From NCBI GenBank assembly GCA_000737985.1, contig JNVT01000058.1:20632-84631 (forward strand): DNA of 64,000 nucleotides, read 5' to 3'. The position numbers and the translations under genes are program-made. The DNA is from Gammaproteobacteria bacterium MFB021. Lineage in GTDB: Bacteria; Pseudomonadota; Gammaproteobacteria; Pseudomonadales; Halomonadaceae. Positions 8,715-17,078 of this stretch are shown here, one piece after another. The notes under the pieces were generated by a model, which saw only the letters and a program-made list of their open reading frames with translations, was not told the origin of the DNA and did not search any database. How positions within the stretch are numbered: the stretch's first letter is position 1; every line of letters starts with the position of its first letter.

Positions 8715-9379
8715 GTGCGGCGCTCCTCCAGGCGATAGCCCAGTCCGCGCAGGGTGCGGATCGCCAGCGGCGCGTCCTGGAGCCGCTTGCGCAGCCGGCT
8801 GACGTAGACCTCGAGGGCGTTGGCGCCCACCGCTTCGAAGCCGAACAGGCGATCCTCCAGCGTTTCCCGAGGCACGATGCGCCCGGCGTTGAGCATCAGC
8901 GCTTCGAGCAGGCGGAATTCGCGCCGTGGCAGATCCAGCGGCTCGCCCGCCAGCCACACGCTGGCGGCGTGGGTGTCCAGGGTCAGGCCGGCGAAGTGCA
9001 GACGGTCGTCGAGACGCTGCTGGCTGCGTCGCAGCAGGGCGCGCACGCGCGCCTCCAGCTCGCTGATCGAGAACGGCTTGGCCAGGTAGTCGTCGGCGCC
9101 CAGGTCGAGCCCGCGCACGCGATCCTCGAGCCCGTCACGCGCGGTGAGGATCATCACCGGGGTGGCGTCGCCGGCATCGCGCAGGCGCGCCAGCAGCTCG
9201 AGCCCGCTGGCGTCGGGCAGGCCAAGATCGAGCAGAATCAGATCGAAACGGCGCTGGCGCAGCGCCTGCCAGGCATCTTCGACCCGGCTCAGCGCGTCGA
9301 TGCGATAGCCGGCACGGGCCATCGCCTCGCCCAGCGAGCGCGACAGCAGAGGATCGTCTTCGATGACCAGCAGATGCAT
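8711..9379 (-). CDS. tctD: TctD-like OmpR-family response regulator
   Basis: This 222-residue regulator has a receiver domain with the acidic pair at E7-D9, phospho-acceptor Asp51 in LILLDLGLPD and the conserved Lys in YLAKPF. A C-terminal winged-helix domain ends in EVYVSRLRKRL and IRTLRGLGYRLE. It is first in a three-gene operon with the kinase and the binding protein and is transcribed away from tctCBA. By analogy with TctDE of enterobacteria it should activate the tricarboxylate transporter. A palindrome in the shared intergenic region (9513-9527) is a candidate target. Confidence 0.9.
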   Translation of the reverse strand: MHLLVIEDDPLLSRSLGEAMARAGYRIDALSRVEDAWQALRQRRFDLILLDLGLPDASGLELLARLRDAGDATPVMILTARDGLEDRVRGLDLGADDYLAKPFSISELEARVRALLRRSQQRLDDRLHFAGLTLDTHAASVWLAGEPLDLPRREFRLLEALMLNAGRIVPRETLEDRLFGFEAVGANALEVYVSRLRKRLQDAPLAIRTLRGLGYRLEERRT

Positions 9380-9512
9380 GACGGGGCTCCGCGCCAGTGT
9401 GTCGTCAGGGTGAGGTCGTCAGGATGAGACCGAACGCATGAGGCCGACCGTTCGCACTCGGAGCGCGCCGACTCGGCGGTGCGATCAGTCCGTATACGAC
9501 TAATGTCTCAAT

Positions 9513-9527
9513 TAGACCAAAGGTCTA
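9513..9527. promoter_or_regulatory. Perfect palindrome in the tctD/tctC intergenic region, candidate operator
   Basis: TAGACC and GGTCTA form a perfect inverted repeat around AAA, about 130 bp upstream of tctC and tctD. The flanking sequence is locally AT-rich (ACTAATGTCTCAATTAGACC). Binding by the adjacent response regulator is inferred. Confidence 0.45.
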
Positions 9528-9567
9528 GATGACAGGTTGATGAAAGGTTGGCGGCCTAGCATCGCCC

Positions 9568-9588
9568 AGGTGCTGTATGAAAAGTCGC
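9568..9588. repeat. Fragment of the 144-bp interspersed repeat (terminal inverted repeat only)
   Basis: AGGTGCTGTATGAAAAGTCG matches the terminal repeat of the element at 21784-21927, in the orientation opposite to the fragment at 6175. Sequence beyond it does not follow the element. It lies between the candidate operator and tctC. Confidence 0.6.
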
Positions 9589-9653
9589 TTGCGGGCCGAC
9601 CCCGAAGAGCGCCCGAGCGGATAGCGAGCATAACAATCCAGGAGACGCTGAGC

Positions 9654-10643
9654 ATGCCGAAATCATCCTCCCTTCGTCGTTGGCTGGCCGCCGCCGTGGC
9701 CGGTGGCGCGCTGCTGGCCGGCGCCGTTCAGGCCCAGGCCAAGCCCCCCGAGTGTATCGCCCCGGCCAAGCCCGGCGGTGGCTACGATCTTACCTGCCGC
9801 CTGGCCGCCAACGGCCTGCAGGAAGCCAAGCTGATCGACGAGCCGATGCTGGTCACCTACATGCCGGGCGGGATCGGCGCGGTCGCCTATAACCACGTCA
9901 CCGGCGTGCGCAACGACGACCCCAACCTGATCGTCGCCGCGAGTACCGGTGCCGCGCTCAATCTGGCGCTGAAGAAGTTCGGTGCCAAGCAGTCGGTCGA
10001 CGACGTGCGCTGGCTGGGCGCGCTGGGGGTCGACTACGGTGCGGTGGTGGTGCGTAACGATGCCCCGTGGCAGAACCTCGATGAGCTGATGCAGGCGCTG
10101 AAGAAGAACCCCTCCAGCGTGGTGATCGGCGCCGGCGGTACGGTCGGCAGCCAGGACTGGATGAAAGCGGCGCTGATGGCGAAATCCGCCAACATCGATC
10201 CGCGCAAGCTGCGCTACGTCTCCTTCGAGGGCGGCGGCGAGGCGCTGGCGGCACTGCTGGGCGAGCACATCCAGGTGTTCACCGGCGATCTGGCCGAACT
10301 CAAGCCGCAGCTCGACAGCGGTGAGGTACGCATCCTCGCGGCACTCGCCGAAGAGCGCCAGGCCGGCCCCTACGCCGATATCCCCACCGCCAAGGAGCAG
10401 GGCTACGACGTCGAGTGGCCGATCTGGCGCGGCTACTACATGGGCCCGAAGGTCAGCGACGAAGCCTATCAGGCGTGGGTCGAGCGTCTGCGCGAGCTGA
10501 GCCAGACCGAGAGCTTCGCCAAGCTGCGTGAAGGTCGCGGGCTGTTCCCGATGAGCAAGTTCGGCGATGACTTCGACCAGTACGTCAAGAAGCAGGTCGC
10601 CAGCTTCTCGCAACTGGCCAAGGAAGTGGGCCTGACCCAATGA
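9654..10643 (+). CDS. tctC: Tripartite tricarboxylate transporter binding protein TctC (set 1)
   Basis: This 329-residue periplasmic receptor has a signal peptide (LAAAVAGGALLAGAVQAQA) followed by the TctC/Bug pattern PPECIAPAKPGGGYDLTCR and MLVTYMPGGIGAVAYNHV. Bug-fold receptors bind carboxylates and deliver them to TctAB in the inner membrane. I chose the ATG at 9654 because it follows CCAGGAG and starts the signal peptide directly. A longer in-frame start at 9537 would include repeat and promoter sequence. Its stop overlaps tctB (ATGA). The divergent TctDE pair probably controls it. Confidence 0.9.
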   Translation: MPKSSSLRRWLAAAVAGGALLAGAVQAQAKPPECIAPAKPGGGYDLTCRLAANGLQEAKLIDEPMLVTYMPGGIGAVAYNHVTGVRNDDPNLIVAASTGAALNLALKKFGAKQSVDDVRWLGALGVDYGAVVVRNDAPWQNLDELMQALKKNPSSVVIGAGGTVGSQDWMKAALMAKSANIDPRKLRYVSFEGGGEALAALLGEHIQVFTGDLAELKPQLDSGEVRILAALAEERQAGPYADIPTAKEQGYDVEWPIWRGYYMGPKVSDEAYQAWVERLRELSQTESFAKLREGRGLFPMSKFGDDFDQYVKKQVASFSQLAKEVGLTQ

Positions 10644-11098
10644 GATACGCCGCCGACCGAATCCTGAGTTTGCTGTTGCTCGGTCTGGCGGCGTTCATCG
10701 CCGTCCAGGCCTGGCATCTCGAGGTGCCGTTCAGCTACGACCCGGTGGGGCCGAAGGCCTTCCCGCTGCTGCTGGCGGGGCTGCTGGCGCTGCTCGCGGT
10801 GGTGCTGTTCGTACGCCCGGGGCCCAGCGGTGAATGGCCCAGCGGCGCGCTGCTGCTGCGCCTGCTGGTGGTGATGGGGCTGCTGGTGGTGTACGCCGCG
10901 CTGTTCATCGAGGCCGGCTACCTGCTGATCACCGCACTGGTCAGCGTGGCGATCGCCTGGCTGTTCGGCGCCTCGCCGCTCAAGGCCCTGGTCGGCGGGG
11001 TGCTGCTAGCCCTCGGCAGCTATCTGCTGTTCACCTACGCGTTGGGCATCTCGCTACCCACCGGTAGCTGGATCGAACCGCTGCTGGGAGCCAACTGA
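10640..11098 (+). CDS. tctB: Tripartite tricarboxylate transporter small membrane subunit TctB (set 1)
   Basis: This 152-residue protein has four predicted transmembrane helices: at the N-terminus, around YDPVGPKAFPLLLAGLLALL, around LLVVMGLLVVYAALF, and near the C-terminus. The early motif DPVGPKAFP is typical of TctB. The gene overlaps tctC upstream and tctA downstream (TGATG), so all three subunits are probably translationally coupled. TctB is the small integral subunit of the cation-driven TTT uptake system. Confidence 0.88.
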   Translation: MRYAADRILSLLLLGLAAFIAVQAWHLEVPFSYDPVGPKAFPLLLAGLLALLAVVLFVRPGPSGEWPSGALLLRLLVVMGLLVVYAALFIEAGYLLITALVSVAIAWLFGASPLKALVGGVLLALGSYLLFTYALGISLPTGSWIEPLLGAN

Positions 11099-12606
11099 TG
11101 TTCGATTTCCTGATCCAGGGCTTCGGCGTCGCGCTGACGCCGCTCAATCTCGGGCTCGCCTTCCTCGGCGCGCTGCTGGGCACGCTGTTCGGCGCGCTGC
11201 CGGGCATCGGCCCGATCAACGGCATCGCCATCCTGATGCCGCTGGCCTATACGCTTGGCCTGCCGGCGGAGTCGTCGCTGATTCTGCTCGCGGGTATCTA
11301 CACCGGCTCCGAATACGGCGGGCGCATGTCGAGCATCCTGCTCAACGTGCCCGGTGACGCCGGCGCGGTGATGACCACGCTGGATGGGCACCCGCTGGCC
11401 AAGAAGGGCCTCGCTGGCCCGGCGCTGGGGCTCTCCGCGGTGAGCTCGTTCATCGGCGCCACGGTGGCGATCCTGGGGCTGACCCTGTTCGCGCCGCTGC
11501 TGGCGATCGTCGCGGTCAAGTTCGGCCCCGCCGAGTTCTTCGCGCTGATGATCTTCGCCTTCGCCTCGATGTCGGCGATGATGGGCAAGGACCCGCTCAA
11601 GACGCTGATCGGCGCCGTGCTCGGCGTGCTGATCTCCACCGTCGGGGTCGACTCCGGCACCGGCGTGCTGCGTTTCACCTTCGATATGCCCGAGCTCTAC
11701 GACGGCATCGATTTCGTGGTCATGATCATCGGGCTGTTCGCGGTCAGCGAGATCCTGCTGATGCTCGAACACGCTTTCCGTCACGACCAGGATGGCGAGA
11801 TGGCGCCGATCGGCCGTGTCATGGTCAAGATGAGTGAGGTGCTCTACTGCAAGTGGGCGATCCTGCGCTCCAGCGTGATCGGCTTCGTCATCGGCGTGCT
11901 GCCGGGTACCGGCGCCTCCGTCGCCAGCGCCGTGGCCTACACCACCGAGAAGCGCATAAGCGACCACGACAACAGCTTCGGCACCGGCAACATGCGTGGC
12001 CTGGCGGCGCCGGAAGCGGCCAACAACGCCTCCGCCGCTGGCTCCTTCGTGCCCATGCTGACTCTGGGCATCCCCGGCTCCGGTACCACCGCGATCCTGC
12101 TCGGGGCGCTGATGCTCTACAACATCAACCCGGGGCCGATGATGTTCCGCGAGCAACCGATGGTGGTGGGCGGGCTGATCGCGTCGCTCTACATCGGCAA
12201 CGTCATGCTGCTGCTGCTCAACCTGCCGCTGGCCGGGGTCTTCGCCCGCGTGCTGCAGGTGCCGCGCTGGCTGCTGGTGCCCAGCGTGGCGATTCTCGCC
12301 TTCGTCGGCGTCTATCAGCTGCACTCCGATCTGATGGCGATCTATCTGATGCTGGCCATCGGCGTGTTCGGCTATCTGCTGCGCAAGTTCGGCTTCTCGC
12401 TGGCGCCGGTGGTGCTGGGCTTCGTGCTCGGCGGGCTGATGGAGGAAAACCTGCGCCGGGCGCTGTCGATCAGCGGTGGCGATCTCGCCATTCTGTGGCA
12501 GTCCGGGCTCTCGATCGGGCTGTGGATCGCCGCCGCCGCGGTGGCGTTCATCCCGCTGTTCGCGGGCAGGCTCAAGGCCAAGTTCCTGCCCGCCCGGTCC
12601 GCCTGA
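11098..12606 (+). CDS. tctA: Tripartite tricarboxylate transporter large membrane subunit TctA (set 1)
   Basis: This 502-residue polytopic protein has about 12 transmembrane helices and TctA signatures. These include GALPGIGPINGIAILMP near residue 35, GSEYGGRMSSILLNVPGD near 70 and GVLPGTGASVASAVAY near 270. The PEAANNASAAGSFVPMLTLG segment follows (read in two parts). It forms the transport channel with TctB and uses an ion gradient to bring in carboxylates captured by TctC. It has the same length as the second TctA in this window but clearly differs in sequence, so the two sets probably handle different substrates. Confidence 0.92.
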   Translation: MFDFLIQGFGVALTPLNLGLAFLGALLGTLFGALPGIGPINGIAILMPLAYTLGLPAESSLILLAGIYTGSEYGGRMSSILLNVPGDAGAVMTTLDGHPLAKKGLAGPALGLSAVSSFIGATVAILGLTLFAPLLAIVAVKFGPAEFFALMIFAFASMSAMMGKDPLKTLIGAVLGVLISTVGVDSGTGVLRFTFDMPELYDGIDFVVMIIGLFAVSEILLMLEHAFRHDQDGEMAPIGRVMVKMSEVLYCKWAILRSSVIGFVIGVLPGTGASVASAVAYTTEKRISDHDNSFGTGNMRGLAAPEAANNASAAGSFVPMLTLGIPGSGTTAILLGALMLYNINPGPMMFREQPMVVGGLIASLYIGNVMLLLLNLPLAGVFARVLQVPRWLLVPSVAILAFVGVYQLHSDLMAIYLMLAIGVFGYLLRKFGFSLAPVVLGFVLGGLMEENLRRALSISGGDLAILWQSGLSIGLWIAAAAVAFIPLFAGRLKAKFLPARSA

Positions 12607-12647
12607 GGCGTACTCGCCGGCGCTCCGCCGCCGTCGCTGATTCCCTG

Positions 12648-12671
12648 GCCCCGCTTCGGCGGGGCTTTTTT
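12648..12671 (+). terminator. Intrinsic terminator of the first tct operon
   Basis: A 7-bp stem GCCCCGC/GCGGGGC with a TTCG tetraloop is followed by six T residues, 41 bp after tctA. Confidence 0.9.
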
Positions 12672-12791
12672 CGGTGGCGCGTGTCCGAGGCTCGTTCCTG
12701 GAACTCATGTCGAAGATGACTTGATGCCGCGAGGGGGCTATTGTCTGCCCATCTTCCACAGCGCGCCGAGCCTCGGCCACCGGGAGTGATC

Positions 12792-13517
12792 ATGCAGACA
12801 TCGAAGTGTCGGGTGCGGGCCATGCTGGCGCCGGAAGGGCGGCTCAAGGTGGCGATCAACTACGGCAATCCGGTGCTGGCCCAGCGCCGCGAGGATGGCG
12901 AGCCGGGCGGGGTCTCCGCGGCGCTGGCCCGGGCGCTGGCGGCGGAGCTGGATGTGGCGGTGGGATTCGTCACCTATGACGCCGCCGGGGCCGTGGTCGC
13001 CGATCTCGAGCACGCCGACTGGCGGTTGGCGTTTCTGGCCCGCGACCCCAAGCGCGCCGAGACGATCCACTTCACCTCGCCCTATGTGCTGATCGAAGGC
13101 ACCTACCTGGTGCCCGCGGCGGCGCCGTTCGCCGAGGTCGACGAGCTCGACCGTGACGGGGTGCGCATCGCGGTGGGCGAGGGCGCGGCCTACGACCTCT
13201 ATCTCTCGCGCACCCTCCAGCACGCCGAGCTGGTGCGCGCGCCCACCTCGGCAGCGGCGATCGAGCTGTTCGTCGAGCAGGGGCTCGACGCCGCCGCCGG
13301 GGTGCGCCAGCCGCTGACTCGTTACGCCGAGGCCCACGCCGGCTATCGAGTGCTGCCGGGGCGCTTCACCGCGATCGAGCAGTGCATGGCGCTGCCCCGC
13401 GCCCAGGCCGAGGTCGCCGACTATGTCGAGGCATTCCTGGCGCGGATGAAGCACGAGGGCATGATCCAGCGTGCGCTGAGCGAGAGCGGGCAGGGTGACG
13501 CGGAGGTCGCCCCCTGA
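12792..13517 (+). CDS. Family-3 solute-binding-domain protein without an export signal
   Basis: The 241-residue product has the fold signature of SBP family 3. It runs from LKVAINYGNPVL through VSAALARALAAELD, LAFLARDPKRAETIHFTSPY and VAVGEGAAYDLYLSR to AGVRQPLTRYA. No hydrophobic signal peptide precedes it, from either the ATG at 12792 (after CCGGGAGTGATC) or the farther in-frame ATG at 12741. It therefore appears cytoplasmic, unlike typical amino-acid-binding ABC receptors. No ABC transporter genes are nearby. Cyclohexadienyl-dehydratase-like enzymes share this fold, so an enzymatic or sensing role is possible; the function is unknown. Confidence 0.65.
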   Translation: MQTSKCRVRAMLAPEGRLKVAINYGNPVLAQRREDGEPGGVSAALARALAAELDVAVGFVTYDAAGAVVADLEHADWRLAFLARDPKRAETIHFTSPYVLIEGTYLVPAAAPFAEVDELDRDGVRIAVGEGAAYDLYLSRTLQHAELVRAPTSAAAIELFVEQGLDAAAGVRQPLTRYAEAHAGYRVLPGRFTAIEQCMALPRAQAEVADYVEAFLARMKHEGMIQRALSESGQGDAEVAP

Positions 13518-13571
13518 GCGGGGGTAGGTCACGCAGGTGGCGGTTTTTGCCCCGAAAAATGCCGCAGGGGC

Positions 13572-13602
13572 TTCACACGGTGCGGGTGTTTTCTGTTATG
13601 CT
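13572..13602 (+). promoter_or_regulatory. Candidate sigma-70 promoter for tRNA-Ser
   Basis: TTCACA at 13572-13577 and TTATGC/TATGCT at 13596-13602 are separated by 18-19 bp, about 80 bp upstream of the tRNA. The match is moderate. Confidence 0.4.
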
Positions 13603-13677
13603 TCGTCACCGCGAAACGCCGGTAACCTTCGGCGGCACCCTATGAGGGCCGTTAGAACGTTGTTGGCCTTTGCGTCA

Positions 13678-13767
13678 GGAGAGGTGGCAGAGTGGTCGAA
13701 TGCACCGCACTCGAAATGCGGCATACCTTCGCGGGTATCGAGGGTTCAAATCCCTCCCTCTCCGCCA
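13678..13767 (+). tRNA. tRNA-Ser (anticodon CGA)
   Basis: A 90-nt serine tRNA with encoded CCA. The acceptor strands GGAGAGG and CCTCTCC pair and are followed by GCCA. The anticodon loop is CTCGAAA in a GCA/TGC-closed stem, giving anticodon CGA for UCG codons. The long variable arm (ATACCTTCGCGGGTAT) is typical of class II tRNAs, and the T loop is TTCAAAT. Confidence 0.97.
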
Positions 13768-13775
13768 CGAACAGC

Positions 13776-13805
13776 AAAAAGCCGGCTTAATGTAGCCGGC
13801 TTTTT
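13776..13805. terminator. Bidirectional intrinsic terminator between tRNA-Ser and the EamA gene
   Basis: AAAAAGCCGGC and GCCGGCTTTTT pair around a short loop, with an A tract on the left and a T tract on the right. It can end transcription of the tRNA from the left and of the convergent transporter gene from the right. Confidence 0.88.
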
Positions 13806-13840
13806 CGTGGGCGTCCTTCATGTCCGAGAGTGGGGTGCCG

Positions 13841-14773
13841 TTACCGGATTCTGCTCGCGGGACGACGTCCCGGCAGCGGCGCCACCTCCAGCACCGCGGC
13901 GGTGATCACCAGCAGCGCGCCGCCGAGCTGAAGCGCGCTGAGCGGTTCGCCGGCGAACAGCGCCGCCGAGAGCACGCCCACCAGCACTTCGCTCATCATC
14001 AGAATCCCCAGCCGCGCCGGTGCCAGCACGCTGGCCGCCCATACCACGATCGCCAGCGATATGGCCCACCACAGGGTGGCGGAGACGGCGATCCAGGCCA
14101 CGGCCTGACCCAGCGCCGGCATCGGTGGCAGCCCGGGCCAGGGGCCGAGCAGCGGTGTCAGTGCCAGCGCACCGAGCACTGCGCCCAGGGCGAACACGAA
14201 GCTGCCTTCGCCCGGGCCGAGGGTGCTGCGCGCGCGCATGCCGCTGGAAGCAATCGCCCACAGCACGCCGGAGACCAGCCCCAGCCAGTCGCCCAGGGTG
14301 CGCGGCAGCGGCGAGCCGGCGGCGCCCAGTACCAGCGTCAGGCCACCCAGCCCCAGCGCGATCACGGCCAGTCGCCGGCCGGTGAGCGGCCAGCGCCACC
14401 ACAGCCGCTCGATCAGCGAGCTCCACACCGGGGTGAGGTAGAACAGCAGGATGACCACCGCGACCTGGCCCTGGACCAGACCCACCGAGTAGCACATGAA
14501 GGCCGCGCCGCCGAGCAGCACCGCGAGTATCCCCAGCGGATGACAGCGGCGCAGCCGCGCGCGCCCGGCCGGCGCCCAGGGCGCGAGCAGGCAGCAGGTG
14601 ACGAGGGCGACGATCAGCGAGCCCCAGACGCCGCCCAGGGCCAGCGCCTCGAGGCGGCGGATGGGAATCCAGTAGAGCCCCCACAGCGCGCCGGCGAATA
14701 GAATGCCTGCGGCCGCCAGACGCGTGCGTCTGGCGGCCGCAGGGTTCGGCGCGAACGTTTCCGGGCTAGCCAT
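13841..14773 (-). CDS. EamA/DMT-family transporter
   Basis: This 310-residue membrane protein has about ten transmembrane helices in two EamA repeats. The first begins GILFAGALWGLYWIPIRRL and the second WLGLVSGVLWAIASSGM. The family exports small metabolites and amino acids; the substrate is unknown. The ATG lies only 6 bp after the pgk stop, so it may be co-transcribed with epd and pgk. A perfect 38-bp inverted repeat (14706-14743) lies within its first codons. No better start exists downstream of that repeat without losing the first helix. Confidence 0.85.
   Translation of the reverse strand: MASPETFAPNPAAARRTRLAAAGILFAGALWGLYWIPIRRLEALALGGVWGSLIVALVTCCLLAPWAPAGRARLRRCHPLGILAVLLGGAAFMCYSVGLVQGQVAVVILLFYLTPVWSSLIERLWWRWPLTGRRLAVIALGLGGLTLVLGAAGSPLPRTLGDWLGLVSGVLWAIASSGMRARSTLGPGEGSFVFALGAVLGALALTPLLGPWPGLPPMPALGQAVAWIAVSATLWWAISLAIVVWAASVLAPARLGILMMSEVLVGVLSAALFAGEPLSALQLGGALLVITAAVLEVAPLPGRRPASRIR
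14706..14743. repeat. Perfect 18-bp inverted repeat with 2-bp loop inside the start of the EamA gene
   Basis: The arms CCTGCGGCCGCCAGACGC and GCGTCTGGCGGCCGCAGG are exact complements around GT. On the minus strand it lies about 30 nt into the EamA coding region and just after pgk. No T tract follows in that direction, so it is not a standard terminator. It could slow translation or stabilise the upstream mRNA. Confidence 0.9.
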
Positions 14774-14779
14774 TCGCGC

Positions 14780-15943
14780 TCAGCGCGCGGCGGCTTCGAG
14801 CGCGGCGACGGCAGGCAGGGTCTTGCCCTCGACGTACTCGAGGAACGCGCCGCCGCCGGTGGAGATGTAGGAGACGCGCTCGGCGATGCCGTACTTGTCG
14901 ATGGCGGCCAGGGTGTCACCGCCGCCGGCAATCGAGAACGCCGGGCTGTCGGCGATGGCATGGGAGAGGGTTTCGGTGCCCTTGCCGAACTGGTCGATCT
15001 CGAACACCCCCACCGGGCCGTTCCAGAGGATGGTGCCGGCGTTGCCGAGCAGCGCTGCCAGGCGCTCGGCGGTCTCCGGGCCGATATCCAGGATCATCTC
15101 GTCGTCACCGACCTGGTCCACCGGCTTGACCGTGGCGGTGGCGGATTCGGAGAATTCGGTGGCCACCACCACGTCGCTGGGCAGCGGGATCTCGACCTTG
15201 GCCATCAGCGCCTTGGCCTTGTCGATCAGATCGGCTTCGTAGAGCGACTTGCCGACGTTGTGGCCGGCCGCGGCGATGAAGGTGTTGGCGATGCCGCCAC
15301 CGACGATCAGCTGGTCGCACTTCTCGGCCAGGGCGTAGAGCACTTCGAGCTTGGTCGAGACCTTGGAGCCGCCGACGATCGCCGCCATCGGCCGCTTGGG
15401 CGCGCTGAGTGCCTGCTCCAGCGCTTCCAGCTCGCTCGCCAGCAGCGGGCCGGCGCAGGCCTGGGGGGCGAAACGGGCGACGCCGTGGGTCGAGGCCTGG
15501 GCGCGGTGGGCGGTGCCGAAGGCATCCATCACGTAGACGTCGCAGAGCGCGGCGTAGGCCTTGGACAACGCCTCGTCGTCCTTTTTCTCGCCCGGGTTGT
15601 AGCGCACGTTCTCCAGCATGACCACTTCGCCGTCGCCGATCTCGACCTCACCGTCGAGATAGTCCTTCTCCAGGCGGACCGGCTGACCCAGCAGCTCGCC
15701 GAGATGCCGGGCGACCGGGGCGAGGCTGAACTCGTCGGCCGGCTCGCCTTCGGTGGGGCGACCCAGATGGCTCATCAGCAGCACGCGGGCGCCGGCGTCG
15801 AGGGCGGCGCGGATGGTCGGCAGGCTGGCGCGGATGCGGGCGTCGCTGGTGACCTTGCCGTCCTTGACCGGCACGTTGAGATCCTCGCGGATCAGGACGC
15901 GCTTACCCGAGAGATCCAGCTCAGTCATCTTGTGTACGTTCAT
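14780..15943 (-). CDS. pgk: Phosphoglycerate kinase
   Basis: This 387-residue cytoplasmic enzyme interconverts 1,3-bisphosphoglycerate and 3-phosphoglycerate with ADP/ATP. It has the family signature [15 protein letters not shown] near the N-terminus. [19 protein letters not shown] and [13 protein letters not shown] follow, with the nucleotide loop ending in [13 protein letters not shown]. Length equals E. coli Pgk. The ATG at 15943 follows AAGGAAAG and gives an N-terminus [11 protein letters not shown] matching E. coli. It lies 11 bp after epd, forming an epd-pgk operon. Confidence 0.97.
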   Translation of the reverse strand: MNVHKMTELDLSGKRVLIREDLNVPVKDGKVTSDARIRASLPTIRAALDAGARVLLMSHLGRPTEGEPADEFSLAPVARHLGELLGQPVRLEKDYLDGEVEIGDGEVVMLENVRYNPGEKKDDEALSKAYAALCDVYVMDAFGTAHRAQASTHGVARFAPQACAGPLLASELEALEQALSAPKRPMAAIVGGSKVSTKLEVLYALAEKCDQLIVGGGIANTFIAAAGHNVGKSLYEADLIDKAKALMAKVEIPLPSDVVVATEFSESATATVKPVDQVGDDEMILDIGPETAERLAALLGNAGTILWNGPVGVFEIDQFGKGTETLSHAIADSPAFSIAGGGDTLAAIDKYGIAERVSYISTGGGAFLEYVEGKTLPAVAALEAAAR

Positions 15944-15954
15944 GCGTTCTTTCC

Positions 15955-16992
15955 TTAACGGGGAGAGGCGGTAGCGGAGGATGGGCACTCGAGCCAGTGG
16001 TGGGCAACGTCGAGCATGCGATTGGCGAAGCCCCACTCGTTGTCGAACCAGCATAGCGCCTTGAGCAGGCGGCCCCCGGCGACGCGGGTCTGGGTGGCGT
16101 CCACGATACCCGAGCGCGGGTCGTGGTTGAAGTCGACCGAGGCCATGGGCTCGTCAGTGTAGCCGAGCAGGCCCTGATAGCAGCCGAGGCTGGCGTCGCG
16201 CAGGCAGGCGTTGACCGCCGCGGCGTCGGTCTCGCGGGCGAGCGAGATCGCCATGTCCATGGCCGAGACGTTGATCGTCGGCACGCGCACGTGCAGGCAC
16301 TCGAAGCGCTCCGCCAGGTGCGGCATCAGACGGCCGATGCCGCGGGCGAGGCCGGAGTCCACCGGTACGATCGACTGCATCGCCGAGCGCGTCAGGCGCA
16401 GGTCGCTGTTGTGGTAGGCGTCGATCACCGGCTGGTCGTTCATCGCCGAGTGGATGGTGGTGGTGACGCCGTGCTCGACCCCGAAGTGGCGGTCGAGCAC
16501 GTGCAGGATCGGCACCAGGCAGTTGGTGGTACAGGAGGCGGCGGAGACCACGCGCATAGCTGACGTCAGCGTCGACTGGTTGACGCCGTAGACCACGGTG
16601 GCGTCGACGTCCGCCTCGGCGGGCTGGGAGAACAGCAGCCGCGCGGCGCCGGCCTGCAGGTGGCGTTCGGCGGTGGCGCGATCCTTGAAGCTGCCGGAGC
16701 ACTCGAGCACCAGATCCACCCCCAGGGCGCCCCAATCCAGCGCTTCGGGGTCGGCGGCGCGGCGGATGGCGATCGCCTGGCCGTTGACCACCAGCGCGTC
16801 GTCACGCGTCTCGACGCGCCCGGGGAAGCGGCCGTGGGTGGTGTCGTAGCGGGTCAGATAGGCGAGCGTTTCCAGCTCGGAAAGCTCGTTGATGGCGACC
16901 ACCTGGAACGGCAGCTCGGGGCGTTCCACCAGGGCGCGCAGCACGCTCTGGCCGATCCGCCCGTAGCCGTTGATGGCGATGCGATACGTCAT
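15955..16992 (-). CDS. epd: D-erythrose-4-phosphate dehydrogenase
   Basis: This 345-residue GAPDH-family enzyme has NAD motif INGYGRIG at the N-terminus and catalytic Cys154 in SAASCTTNC. The Epd-type pattern [19 protein letters not shown] replaces the GAPDH equivalent. [20 protein letters not shown] and the C-terminal [12 protein letters not shown] also agree. Epd oxidises erythrose 4-phosphate to 4-phosphoerythronate for pyridoxal phosphate synthesis, and some members have GAPDH activity. It precedes pgk as in enterics and pseudomonads. The tetritol cluster downstream in the window would produce its substrate. Confidence 0.9.
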   Translation of the reverse strand: MTYRIAINGYGRIGQSVLRALVERPELPFQVVAINELSELETLAYLTRYDTTHGRFPGRVETRDDALVVNGQAIAIRRAADPEALDWGALGVDLVLECSGSFKDRATAERHLQAGAARLLFSQPAEADVDATVVYGVNQSTLTSAMRVVSAASCTTNCLVPILHVLDRHFGVEHGVTTTIHSAMNDQPVIDAYHNSDLRLTRSAMQSIVPVDSGLARGIGRLMPHLAERFECLHVRVPTINVSAMDMAISLARETDAAAVNACLRDASLGCYQGLLGYTDEPMASVDFNHDPRSGIVDATQTRVAGGRLLKALCWFDNEWGFANRMLDVAHHWLECPSSATASPR

Positions 16993-17078
16993 GCCGGGGC
17001 CCGTTCGAGAGATTCACGAAGGCAGGCATGTTAGCGCATTCACCGCGCCGCCGCAGGGGCCGAGCCCTGCTCCCGGCC

